A stretch of 64,000 nt of DNA from Bacteroidia bacterium (GTDB lineage Bacteria; Bacteroidota; Bacteroidia; Bacteroidales; Azobacteroidaceae): contig BNYG01000002.1 in assembly GCA_026000155.1 (NCBI GenBank), positions 1-64,000 of the forward strand, written 5' to 3'. This document shows positions 40,192 through 48,921 of the stretch, in pieces (position 1 is the stretch's first letter; each line of letters opens with the position of its first letter). Under the pieces are notes generated by a model. That model ran no database searches. It was not told the DNA's origin and was given only the letters and a program-made list of their open reading frames with translations. A program made the position numbers and the translations under genes.

Positions 40192-42183
40192 TTATTGTAT
40201 TAACACTTTCTTTGCGATGGCATCAAACTTAACAATGTATGTTCCGGCCGGCAAATGAGTCGCGATTTTTTCCGCAGGAACTTGCCTGACCGGATTTTCC
40301 TGTATAAGCCGTCCATACATATCAAAAATCTTCACCACAGAGCCTTTGTCCGTTTCACTTAATCCTTGTATCGTAATGATCCCTGTATTGTAATATATAT
40401 TTACAGCCTGACGGTCGCCGATTGTTTCGATACCTGTTTGATTGTCAAAATGCAGGATAAAGCGGTCGAAACTGTCCGTCGGACGCGAGAGAAACGCATA
40501 ATCGGGCGTTGAAAGCAAATCGGTTTTCGTACCGGTTTTCTTATCTTCCAAAATCACTTTTTGGATGGACGACAGCGAACTTTGCCGGTAGGCTTCCAAC
40601 ACCACTTCCTGTTCCTGATTGGCCGGCTCAAAATACAAAATTAACTGTTGCGGATCGGTAGAAATGACGTTGGTCGTCATCGACTTTCCGTCCGATGATT
40701 TCGTATAAATCTGATTGACACCTCCCGACCGGTTGAAAATCTTGCTCGCATCGTAGGGGTCGTTCGATTGCAGGGTGGCGTCTTCGCGGAAAACGACACA
40801 CAAACGGTCGTAGCCGCCTGTCCGGCTGTCGCGTGTTTCTATCAACAATTCGTCCGTTACGAGCGGAGCGCTTCGCAAATAGCTTACTTTGCCATGGGTT
40901 CTGGCCGAAGCCGGAATTGTCATGCTTTTAGATGCCACAGCATCCCGACCGACTATAAACATCTGCATCGGAGCTATTAATGCCGAAGTACCTCCATTGT
41001 AAGAGATTGTTCCACCGACTGCCTGACCAAACAGATAGCTGACATTGAATGTGAATCTTTCGGTTGAAGCGTTGTACGAACCTGTTCCTTGCGACATCAC
41101 ATAAAAACTGTTTCGGACATCGGCCGTTCCGTCCGGAGCGCGGGTCACGTCCCAAGCGTCTGCCGTATTGGTTGCTGAAACGAAACCGGACATATCCAGC
41201 GGAACGGTAAAAGGATTGCCAATGTAATTAAATCCCTGTTTCAACGGGACAGTTACATCTCCGACAGTAAGTTCTTCACCGGTAAAACGGTCGGAAGCCG
41301 TAGCAACCATTATGGACGACGGGGCAAAATTGCGGGCAAAAGACAAAGTATCTTTCGCTTTGTCGCTGTATTGCGCCGTGCTGTACAGCGGATTGAGCCG
41401 GTTGGTGTAATATGGGTCGCCGTCAGGAACGATTCCCAACCCGACAATATAACCTGTTCCCGCATCCATTGGCGTTTGCGGATCGATTATCAATGTACCG
41501 TTGTCGCCAAACAAGCCGGCATTGGTCGGCTGCGACAGAAAATTGAAGAAGAAGTAATCTGCGTATATTTTTTTGAACGGAGGCGTGAAGCCGGTCAGCC
41601 GTTTCTCCTTATAATTATTGCCTAAAGCTAAATTGACTTGGATAATCCCTTGGTCATAAGCGTTGGCGGGCGCACGATTGTAAGCAATCGTTCCTTCTAC
41701 CAGCAAATGCGCCACATTGCTTTGACGAGTGCTGTTCGTATCCGAATCGAGCGTCAATCTTCCGCGAGTGAGGACGAGGTTTTTCATCGTAGCTCCCATC
41801 GACGGACTGATTACCACCACAACTGAGTCCGGATTGGCGTTTTGGTTGTTAATCGTCAGCGTTTCAGGAAACCAAATATAGTTGGTTTCTCTGTCGGCCG
41901 TACCGAAGATATGTTGAGCTGTCGAGCCTCTGAATTCAAATGCGCCGGTGCGGATGGAAAAAACTTTTCCGGTATCCACATTATTAATGAAATCGCCGGT
42001 CAGAATGGTATTACCTGTCTGAGAAACGCTTGCATTCGCGTCATTTTCATAATCTCCACCTATATACAGGACATCTCCTACCGACATAATTCCTCTGTTA
42101 TAAAGAGCCACTTTATTTTGTCCCTGCGCACAAAAATTCAGAGTCAGAATAACACTGATCATAAAAAAAACATATTTTTTCAT
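40192..42183 (-). CDS. Large secreted protein with T9SS type A sorting domain
   Basis: A 663-residue exported protein. Signal peptide near the N-terminus (YVFFMISVILTLNFCAQG) precedes a beta-rich repeat region with Gly/Asn/Thr-rich motifs. The last ~75 residues are the C-terminal sorting domain of the type IX secretion system: VNIYYNTGIITIQGLS, KIFDMYGRLI, THLPAGTYIVKFDA, KKVLIQ. It should cross the outer membrane by T9SS. First gene of the reverse-strand group; no strong promoter motif was found upstream. Confidence 0.85.
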   Translation of the reverse strand: MKKYVFFMISVILTLNFCAQGQNKVALYNRGIMSVGDVLYIGGDYENDANASVSQTGNTILTGDFINNVDTGKVFSIRTGAFEFRGSTAQHIFGTADRETNYIWFPETLTINNQNANPDSVVVVISPSMGATMKNLVLTRGRLTLDSDTNSTRQSNVAHLLVEGTIAYNRAPANAYDQGIIQVNLALGNNYKEKRLTGFTPPFKKIYADYFFFNFLSQPTNAGLFGDNGTLIIDPQTPMDAGTGYIVGLGIVPDGDPYYTNRLNPLYSTAQYSDKAKDTLSFARNFAPSSIMVATASDRFTGEELTVGDVTVPLKQGFNYIGNPFTVPLDMSGFVSATNTADAWDVTRAPDGTADVRNSFYVMSQGTGSYNASTERFTFNVSYLFGQAVGGTISYNGGTSALIAPMQMFIVGRDAVASKSMTIPASARTHGKVSYLRSAPLVTDELLIETRDSRTGGYDRLCVVFREDATLQSNDPYDASKIFNRSGGVNQIYTKSSDGKSMTTNVISTDPQQLILYFEPANQEQEVVLEAYRQSSLSSIQKVILEDKKTGTKTDLLSTPDYAFLSRPTDSFDRFILHFDNQTGIETIGDRQAVNIYYNTGIITIQGLSETDKGSVVKIFDMYGRLIQENPVRQVPAEKIATHLPAGTYIVKFDAIAKKVLIQ

Positions 42184-42338
42184 GAATCTTTAATTTTAAT
42201 TGTTTAGTTCTATTTCTCTATATAATAACAATATAGTTATATTTTTGTTTTGAAGTTTAGAAAAAGATTTTTTCGACAAGACTAAAAGGGATAATTCCGA
42301 AATATCATTCATATCTTCTATATAAGAAATTTTTTATT

Positions 42339-42346
42339 TATTTTTG
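42339..42346 (+). promoter_or_regulatory. -7 box, TATTTTTG, of the S41 protease gene
   Basis: TATTTTTG fits TAnnTTTG and lies 27 bases before the ATG at 42374. Confidence 0.45.
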
Positions 42347-42373
42347 TATTAATATTAATATAAACTATAGATT

Positions 42374-43816
42374 ATGCAACATTTTCTTTCAAAAAAAATC
42401 AGCCTCACACTTATTCTGCTTGCCTTGTTAACGGTCATTTCGTCGTGCAAAGAAGACGATCCGGTAAGCGACGAAATCAGCAGTAACCGGAATGTCAACG
42501 ACTGGATATTGGGAAATATGCAAACCTGGTATTTGTGGAGCGACAAACTGCCAGGCAAGACCAACAAAAACCTGCATCCGGCGGATTATTTTGAATCGCT
42601 GCTCTACAAAAAGGAAGACCGTTTTTCGTGGATTCAGGAAAATTTTATTGAATTAAAGGAAATGATTTCCGGCATACAAATGGAAGCGGGATATGATTAT
42701 AGTCTGGGGCAAAATAAAGGCAATGACGTAGTGGGTTTAATCAACTATGTTAAACCCAATTCTCCGGCATCGGAAGCCGGTTTGAAACGGGGCGATTTTT
42801 TCCACACCATCAATAGGACTCAACTGACCATAGACAATTATCAAACGTTACTTGGCAAAATTTCTTCCGCTCATACTTTGGGAATTGGGGATATAGAGCG
42901 TGTCCACAAATCCGTGTCCCTATCAGTCACTAAATACGAAGAAAATCCTATTTTATTGGATACCATTTACGAAATAAACAATCAAAAGATTGGTTATCTG
43001 CTATACAATTTTTTTGCCCAGGATAACGGAAACAACAGCCTCTCGTATGTAAAGGAATTGAATCAGGTTTTTGGTAAATTTCAAGGAAGCGGTATCAACG
43101 AATTGATTCTCGATTTGCGTTACAACAGCGGCGGCGCAATTACAACTTCAGTGGCTCTCTCCAGCATGATTGCTAACCGTACGGCATCAGACTTGTTTGC
43201 AATGGAAGAATACAATTCATTCATTGACAACTATTTCCGTAAAGCGGAAGGAGAGAATTACAACAAAATCTTTTTCCAGGATCAATTGGAAAAATACGAT
43301 GAAAGGGGTAATGTTTTGGAAAGTGTCCCTGTTAATAAACTGGCGGGGTTGAATCAACTCTATGTTATTACTTCCGAAAGAACAGCATCAGCAAGCGAAT
43401 TGGTAATCAACGGATTAATTCCGTACATGAAAGTCATTCTCATCGGAGAGACTACCTACGGTAAAAATGTGGGTTCGGTCACGCTTTATGAAGAAGATTC
43501 CGAAAAGCAAAAAAACAATACTTGGGGAATGCAGCCCATTGTGGTAAAATTGGCTAATGTAAACAATGAATCCGGCTATGGCAATGGTTTTGCGCCGGAT
43601 GAGATAGTGTCTGAATATAAGCATCTGCCTTTATTGCCTTTAGGCGACACCAACGAAGTCATGCTGCAAACGGCTCTCATCCGGATGGGTGTACTGCCGG
43701 CGAATAGTCTGCGTAGCGCCGGAAAGACAGAAGCGCTGCAATTTCATCCGGTGAGTTCATCCATCGACCGGACTCCGGTGCGCAGGAATCTGTATGTAAA
43801 ACCGGCAAAGTTGTAA
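42374..43816 (+). CDS. S41-family (C-terminal processing type) protease lipoprotein
   Basis: A 480-residue lipoprotein peptidase. The signal peptide ends in VISSC (lipobox), followed by a helical domain (about 35-75) and a PDZ domain with NSPASEAGLKRGDFFHTIN (about 130-150). The S41 catalytic domain follows: ELILDLRYNSGGAITTS, then TSERTASASELVINGL with the likely catalytic Ser, and ETTYGKNVGS with the general-base Lys. It is Ctp/tricorn-like and acts on the periplasmic side. A palindromic repeat with a T-run at 43818 ends the gene. Confidence 0.88.
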   Translation: MQHFLSKKISLTLILLALLTVISSCKEDDPVSDEISSNRNVNDWILGNMQTWYLWSDKLPGKTNKNLHPADYFESLLYKKEDRFSWIQENFIELKEMISGIQMEAGYDYSLGQNKGNDVVGLINYVKPNSPASEAGLKRGDFFHTINRTQLTIDNYQTLLGKISSAHTLGIGDIERVHKSVSLSVTKYEENPILLDTIYEINNQKIGYLLYNFFAQDNGNNSLSYVKELNQVFGKFQGSGINELILDLRYNSGGAITTSVALSSMIANRTASDLFAMEEYNSFIDNYFRKAEGENYNKIFFQDQLEKYDERGNVLESVPVNKLAGLNQLYVITSERTASASELVINGLIPYMKVILIGETTYGKNVGSVTLYEEDSEKQKNNTWGMQPIVVKLANVNNESGYGNGFAPDEIVSEYKHLPLLPLGDTNEVMLQTALIRMGVLPANSLRSAGKTEALQFHPVSSSIDRTPVRRNLYVKPAKL

Positions 43817-43817
43817 C

Positions 43818-43848
43818 GTAGGGGCGAATCATTATTCGCCCTTTCTTT
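43818..43848 (+). terminator. GTAGGGGCGAAT repeat used as terminator of the S41 protease gene
   Basis: GGGCGAAT (about 43822) pairs with ATTCGCCC (43834-43841) around loop CAT-T, followed by TTTCTTTTTTT. The element is of the GTAGGGGCGAAT type and begins two bases after the stop. Confidence 0.7.
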
Positions 43849-43941
43849 TTTTCCACCATTTTTCATCCTGCCAACAATGCACCTAATAAATAAGGCGAAA
43901 TTGTTAACGTAATGTTAACACAATGATAACCTAAATTATTT

Positions 43942-43965
43942 GGGCGAATGATGATTCGCCCCTAC
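43942..43965. repeat. GTAGGGGCGAAT repeat supplying the uvrA stop codon
   Basis: GGGCGAAT at 43942-43949 and ATTCGCCC at 43954-43961 are arms, then CTAC. On the uvrA strand GTAGGGGCGAAT begins at 43965 and its TAG is the uvrA stop codon (43962-43964). It is in inverted orientation to the copy at 43818. Confidence 0.85.
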
Positions 43966-46760
43966 GGTGTTAATTTTTCCTTCAAAAATTTCCCCGTAAA
44001 CGAATTTTCATTAGCAGCTATTTCTTCGGGCGTTCCGGCTCCGACCAAATAACCGCCGTTTTCTCCTCCTTCGGGACCCAAATCAATCACATGATCGGCA
44101 ATTTTGATGACGTCCATATTGTGCTCGATGATGACAATGGTGTGTCCCCGGGCGATTAAAGCGTCAAACGCGCGCATCAAGGTCTTGATGTCGTGGAAAT
44201 GCAAGCCGGTGGTCGGTTCGTCAAAAATAAACAACGTCGGTTGCGCCTTTTCTTCACTTAAATGATAAGCCAGTTTGACCCGCTGGTTTTCCCCTCCGGA
44301 AAGGGTAGAAGAACTTTGCCCGAGTTTGATATAACCCAATCCCACTTCCTGCAAGGTTTGCAATTTCTTAATGATTTTTTTCGTCTGGCTGTCTTCCTTT
44401 TCTTTGAAAAAAGTAATGGCTTCATCCATAGTCATTTCCAGCATATCATAAATATTTTTACCGCGGTATTCCACATCCAATACATCGGACGAAAAGCGTT
44501 TGCCGTGGCAGGATTCACATTCCAGCACCACGTCGGCCATGAACTGCATTTCGACCGTAATCACGCCTTCGCCTTTACATTCTTCGCACCGTCCGCCTTC
44601 CACATTGAACGAGAAATAGGCAGGCGTAAAGTGCATTTGCTTCGCTAAAGGCTGGTCGGCAAACAGTTTCCGGATTTCGTCGTAAGCCTTGATATAAGTC
44701 ACCGGATTGGAGCGGGAGGACCGACCAATCGGATTCTGATCGACAAATTCCACCTGGTTTACCAAGTGCAAATCACCGGAAATCCCTTTTATTTCCTGTG
44801 ACCGGGCGCCGTCGTAATATTGTTTCAAACCCCGGTAAAAAACATCCTTCACCAAAGACGATTTTCCCGAACCGCTGACTCCGGTTACTACAGTGATCAC
44901 GTTCAATGGAAAACGGACGGTTATATTTTTCAGGTTATTTTCCCTGGCGCCTGTTACTTCAATGTAATTATTCCATTTCCGGCGCTGTTTGGGAACTTCT
45001 ATCTTTTCTTTGCCGGTCAGGTAATTAACGGTATGACTGTCTTGGGATTGCGGGTCAAGCCCGCAATGACAGAGAGAACTGAGAGGGCCTTGGTAAATCA
45101 CCCGTCCACCCCATTGTCCCGCATCGGGACCGATATCAATGATATAATCGGCAGCACGGATAATTTCTTCATCATGTTCCACCACCACCACCGTATTTCC
45201 CAAGGCTTGCAATTGGCGCAGTACTTTAATCAACAAATCCGTGTCTTTGGAATGTAAGCCGATACTCGGTTCATCCAAAATATACAACGAACCGACCAGA
45301 CTGCTTCCCAAGGAAGTTGCCAGATTAATCCGTTGACTTTCTCCGCCGGACAAAGTAGCCGATAAACGGTCTAAAGTCAGATAACCCAAACCGACATCGG
45401 TCAGGAATTGCAAGCGGGAACGAATTTCTATCAATAAACGCTTGGCTACCTGGGCATCGTGTTCGTCCAAGGACAGGTTTTCAAAAAACGGTTTCAGCTT
45501 GCTGACCGGCATACTTACCAGATCCGTAATGGTTTTGCCTGCTATTTTTACATACAATGCCTGTGGTTTCAAGCGTTGCCCTTTACAGACCGGACAGGTC
45601 GTTTTTCCCCGGTAGCGGGCATACATCACCCGGAATTGGATTTTGTATAAATTCTCTTCCACATATTGAAAAAAGGCGTCAATTCCTTTTAAGGAGCCTT
45701 TCCCATGCCACAACAAGTCTTTTTGTTCGGATGTCAATTCATAATACGGACGGTGAACCGGGAAATCATACTTGCCGGATTGACTAATAAAATACTGCTT
45801 CCATTCGCTCATTTTCTCGCCTTTCCAGCAAGCTACGGCATCTTCATACACTGACAGGGAAGTGTCTGGAATGACTAATTCTTCCGCAATGCCCATGGTT
45901 TTGCCGAATCCTTCACAAACCGGACAGGCGCCTGCCGGACTGTTGAAATTAAACATCAAATCCGACGGTTCTTCAAATTCGATTCCATCGACTTCAAACT
46001 TCCTGGAAAATTCTTTGGAAACCACGCCGTTTTCCGTATAAAAACGCAGGATGCAATAACCGTTTCCTTCAAAAAAAGCCGTTTCCACCGAATCGGACAA
46101 ACGAGAAATGATTTGCGGATCGCTGGAAGCCGTCAAACGGTCGATTAACAAATATACTGTGTTCGGCGTAGCGTCATTTGCAATTACATCGTCAATCCGT
46201 TGGATTTTTCCATCCATTTCCACACGCGAAAAGCCTTCTTTTACCAAAATTTCCAACTGTTCGGACATCGTTCGAGAAGCACTTGGAAGGATTCGTGTCA
46301 GCAATTCCATTTTGGTTCCTTCCGGATAGCGCAACATTTCGTCCGTTACATCGCTGACCTGGTGCTTGCGCACTTCTTCGCCCGAAACCGGCGAAATGGT
46401 TTTACCGACCCGGGCAAACAGCATCCGCAAATAATCGTAAATTTCGGTGGAGGTACCCACCGTGGAACGCGGATTGCGGGTATTGACTTTTTGTTCGATC
46501 GCAATCGCCGGCGGAATGCCCTTGATAAAATCCGTTTCCGGTTTGCTGATCCGTCCCAAAAACTGGCGGGCATACGACGAAAGGCTTTCCACGTAACGCC
46601 TTTGCCCTTCCGCATACAAGGTATCGAAGGCTAAAGAGGATTTTCCGGAACCGGATAATCCGGTAATAACGATGAATTTATCGCGGGGGATTTCTACGTC
46701 AATATTTTTCAGGTTGTTGACTCTCGCCCCCTTAATGATGATATTTGATTCTAATGCCAT
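43962..46760 (-). CDS. uvrA: Excinuclease ABC subunit A (UvrA)
   Basis: 932 residues, the DNA-damage recognition ATPase of nucleotide excision repair. Walker [13 protein letters not shown] (about 33-44) and [11 protein letters not shown] (second half), signatures LSGGESQRI and LSGGENQRV, Walker [12 protein letters not shown] and [11 protein letters not shown], and zinc modules CPVCKGQRL and [18 protein letters not shown]. Residues about 584-596 ([13 protein letters not shown]) come from a REP-type repeat (45044-45070) inserted in frame before the second half. The stop codon comes from another repeat (43942). It is divergent from the LysE gene, with its own -7 box. Confidence 0.97.
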   Translation of the reverse strand: MALESNIIIKGARVNNLKNIDVEIPRDKFIVITGLSGSGKSSLAFDTLYAEGQRRYVESLSSYARQFLGRISKPETDFIKGIPPAIAIEQKVNTRNPRSTVGTSTEIYDYLRMLFARVGKTISPVSGEEVRKHQVSDVTDEMLRYPEGTKMELLTRILPSASRTMSEQLEILVKEGFSRVEMDGKIQRIDDVIANDATPNTVYLLIDRLTASSDPQIISRLSDSVETAFFEGNGYCILRFYTENGVVSKEFSRKFEVDGIEFEEPSDLMFNFNSPAGACPVCEGFGKTMGIAEELVIPDTSLSVYEDAVACWKGEKMSEWKQYFISQSGKYDFPVHRPYYELTSEQKDLLWHGKGSLKGIDAFFQYVEENLYKIQFRVMYARYRGKTTCPVCKGQRLKPQALYVKIAGKTITDLVSMPVSKLKPFFENLSLDEHDAQVAKRLLIEIRSRLQFLTDVGLGYLTLDRLSATLSGGESQRINLATSLGSSLVGSLYILDEPSIGLHSKDTDLLIKVLRQLQALGNTVVVVEHDEEIIRAADYIIDIGPDAGQWGGRVIYQGPLSSLCHCGLDPQSQDSHTVNYLTGKEKIEVPKQRRKWNNYIEVTGARENNLKNITVRFPLNVITVVTGVSGSGKSSLVKDVFYRGLKQYYDGARSQEIKGISGDLHLVNQVEFVDQNPIGRSSRSNPVTYIKAYDEIRKLFADQPLAKQMHFTPAYFSFNVEGGRCEECKGEGVITVEMQFMADVVLECESCHGKRFSSDVLDVEYRGKNIYDMLEMTMDEAITFFKEKEDSQTKKIIKKLQTLQEVGLGYIKLGQSSSTLSGGENQRVKLAYHLSEEKAQPTLFIFDEPTTGLHFHDIKTLMRAFDALIARGHTIVIIEHNMDVIKIADHVIDLGPEGGENGGYLVGAGTPEEIAANENSFTGKFLKEKLTP
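45044..45070. repeat. REP-type GGGATTGCGGG element, in frame inside uvrA
   Basis: The outer arms are ATTGCGGG and CCCGCAAT with TCAAG between; the unit begins GGG and ends GAC. The same unit is found intergenically at 53424-53450, 53485-53512 and 58513-58539. It is translated on the uvrA strand as about [11 protein letters not shown]. Confidence 0.92.
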
Positions 46761-46782
46761 GTTCTTTCAACAAAATAAGTTA

Positions 46783-46790
46783 CAAAAATA
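46783..46790 (-). promoter_or_regulatory. -7 box, TATTTTTG, of uvrA
   Basis: On the reverse strand TATTTTTG lies 22 bases before the uvrA ATG at 46760. Confidence 0.5.
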
Positions 46791-46802
46791 CGAAATTTTT
46801 TC

Positions 46803-46810
46803 TATCTTTG
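46803..46810 (+). promoter_or_regulatory. -7 box, TATCTTTG, of the LysE gene
   Basis: TATCTTTG ends only four bases before the ATG at 46815, so the transcript start would fall at or next to the start codon, giving a leaderless or nearly leaderless mRNA. Confidence 0.55.
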
Positions 46811-46814
46811 CACC

Positions 46815-47450
46815 ATGATTCATATCATCTACAGAGGCATACTTATCGGCATCTTAGTATCAGCGCCCATGGGACCTATCGGGTTGCTCTGTCTTCAACG
46901 TACTTTATATAAAGGAAGATGGCATGGTTTTTTTTCCGGTATAGGCGCTGCTTTTTCCGATCTTTTTTACGCCTTGATTACTTGTATGGGGATGGGAATT
47001 GTGATTGCTTTTATAGAAGATAATCAATCGGTATTGCAAATTGTGGGAAGTGTTTTGTTAATGTTCTTCGGTATTTATACCTATAAATCCAATCCCAGTT
47101 TGAGAAAGCCGAAACATACCTACTCGTATTCGCAGGATGCATTGAGCGCCTTTTTCCTGACGTTCTCCAATCCGTTTATTATCTTTTTATTCATCGCCCT
47201 TTTCGCCCGTTTCAATTTTATTTCACCGGACGAAGACGAAGCGTTGCATTCGATCATATTGGGATTAGCCGGCATTTTTGCCGGTGCCGTGCTTTGGTGG
47301 TTTGCCATGACTACCGTAGTGGGTAAACTGCGCAAAGTTTTTAAAGACCGCGGTCTATTGATCATGAACCGGATTGTAGGGATTGTGATTATTGTCCTGT
47401 CTGTATTGGGAATTATTTTATCTTTCCGGGATATTTTAGGCAAAGGATAA
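46815..47450 (+). CDS. LysE-family amino-acid exporter
   Basis: A 211-residue inner-membrane protein with about six hydrophobic helices. The N-terminus [20 protein letters not shown], with [11 protein letters not shown] and the [15 protein letters not shown] loop, is typical of the LysE translocator family that exports lysine, homoserine or related amino acids. Further helices end with [15 protein letters not shown]. The substrate is not deducible. The -7 box sits almost on the start codon. Confidence 0.85.
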   Translation: MIHIIYRGILIGILVSAPMGPIGLLCLQRTLYKGRWHGFFSGIGAAFSDLFYALITCMGMGIVIAFIEDNQSVLQIVGSVLLMFFGIYTYKSNPSLRKPKHTYSYSQDALSAFFLTFSNPFIIFLFIALFARFNFISPDEDEALHSIILGLAGIFAGAVLWWFAMTTVVGKLRKVFKDRGLLIMNRIVGIVIIVLSVLGIILSFRDILGKG

Positions 47451-47535
47451 TGTTTATTTTTCCCAGATTCGGAAATATTGAGCGCAATGCGCGATTTTTG
47501 CGCGATTTTTATATCTCATAATACAAAACTGCTGT

Positions 47536-47577
47536 TATCGGCAATTTATCGGCAATATCGGCAATTTATCGGCAATT
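47536..47577. repeat. Tandem repeat, 11-base unit TATCGGCAATT
   Basis: Four units, the second shortened by two bases: 47536-47546, 47547-47555, 47556-47566, 47567-47577. The last copies cover the final codons and stop (47566-47568) of the AlbA-type gene on the other strand. Slippage could alter the C-terminus or the stop position. Confidence 0.9.
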
Positions 47578-48888
47578 TGCATAAATATATTCAGACGATT
47601 TGTTCTCTCCTTTCTTGATTAACAAGCCTTTATCTACCATTGCACTTAAATCGTATCGTGCTGTTCTTTCGGCAATATTAAACTTTTCCATATATTCTGA
47701 GTTTGTAATTTTTTGTTGTTCTTTAAAAAACAATAGTGCATCTATTTGCCTTTCATTCAATCCCAAATTTTGCAATTCTTCTTCCGAAAATTTATCTTTG
47801 AAAAGCGTTACGATAAAACCGCCCTCTTTTTCGCTCATTTCGGGCGTGGGCAAGCCTGCCAATTTACAAGTATCTATAATTTTCTGAATACCGCTGCCCC
47901 ACGAATCAATGTAACCGCCACGGAAACAAGCCTCTGCAAGTATCGGATTGCGCGGATGCGAAGAATGAGGCTGTTTGAGTTGTGCCAAAGTAATAGTTAC
48001 AGGCAAACCGCCATCGTTCCATACAAACATTTTATTGTCATAAACACGAATTTGCGTGGGCGCACCCATATAATTACGGTGGATAAGTGAGTTTAAAAGC
48101 ACCTCACGAAGGGCAGGAACCGGATATTCGAGCGTTTCAATGCGATTCATTCCTTCAAACGAAATGTTGCGTATCAGAAATTTATAGTCGAGTGTGCGCA
48201 AAACCTTGTCCAATACCTGAATAATATTACCTTCTTCGGTTTCTTGAAAACGAATGGTGAAATCATCGCCTTCAAATTTGCCGATTTTTACAAAAGTGTT
48301 TGGGTAAAATCGTCCCGGGTCTTTGCCAAACAAAACGATTGCTGCACGTTTGAGTTGTCCGTTTTCCGACAAACGCAGTTTTTCCAACAATTCGGGCGTA
48401 GTAAGTCCGTCAATATCGGGCAAACGACCGGCTTCTTCCGCTTTGCGTAGGAAAATCTTAACTGTTCTTTCGTCAATATCATCAAATGAGGCGCGAGTTT
48501 CTATCACATCATCCCAAGTATGACCGGCACGTTTGAGTAAAAACTCATTCAAGGCAGCTCCTGTCAATTCCTGTTTTACACTTCCGCTGCGGTAGTAATA
48601 CCTGCCGCGCAAAGAAATCGGTACAGAATAGGGTAAAACAATAATTTCAATGAAATTTTTATCGTCTTCCTGCAAAAGATTGACTTCGGCAGTAATTCCC
48701 ATAAGGTTTTTGATTTTGTTGGGAATATCGTCCATCAATTTTTTATAATCTTCTAAACCAACGACTTTCCCGTCATCGTTTTTGCCGATATAAATCCGTC
48801 CGCCTTGTGCGTTGGCAAATCCGCATACCCATTTGAGGTAGTCGTCGTGCCACGAGGATTTGTATTCTATGTTTTGTTTTTCGGGCAT
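47566..48888 (-). CDS. AlbA/Schlafen-type ATP-binding protein with C-terminal HTH
   Basis: A 440-residue protein with the AlbA_2 (Schlafen-like, divergent AAA) N-terminal domain: NIEYKSSWHDDYLKWVCGF, ANAQGGRIYIGKNDDG and RYYYRSGSVKQEL (about 5-110), a middle with GHL-type HATPase motifs (FRGGYIDSWGSGIQKI), and a C-terminal winged-HTH (ITNSEYMEKFNIAERTARYD). Members are found in defence and mobile islands; roles vary. It lies 33 bases from the DUF4062 gene on the same strand, and its 3' end is in a tandem repeat array. Confidence 0.85.
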   Translation of the reverse strand: MPEKQNIEYKSSWHDDYLKWVCGFANAQGGRIYIGKNDDGKVVGLEDYKKLMDDIPNKIKNLMGITAEVNLLQEDDKNFIEIIVLPYSVPISLRGRYYYRSGSVKQELTGAALNEFLLKRAGHTWDDVIETRASFDDIDERTVKIFLRKAEEAGRLPDIDGLTTPELLEKLRLSENGQLKRAAIVLFGKDPGRFYPNTFVKIGKFEGDDFTIRFQETEEGNIIQVLDKVLRTLDYKFLIRNISFEGMNRIETLEYPVPALREVLLNSLIHRNYMGAPTQIRVYDNKMFVWNDGGLPVTITLAQLKQPHSSHPRNPILAEACFRGGYIDSWGSGIQKIIDTCKLAGLPTPEMSEKEGGFIVTLFKDKFSEEELQNLGLNERQIDALLFFKEQQKITNSEYMEKFNIAERTARYDLSAMVDKGLLIKKGENKSSEYIYANCR

Positions 48889-48921
48889 AATATTATTTAC
48901 GTTTTATTACTTGAACGCGGG

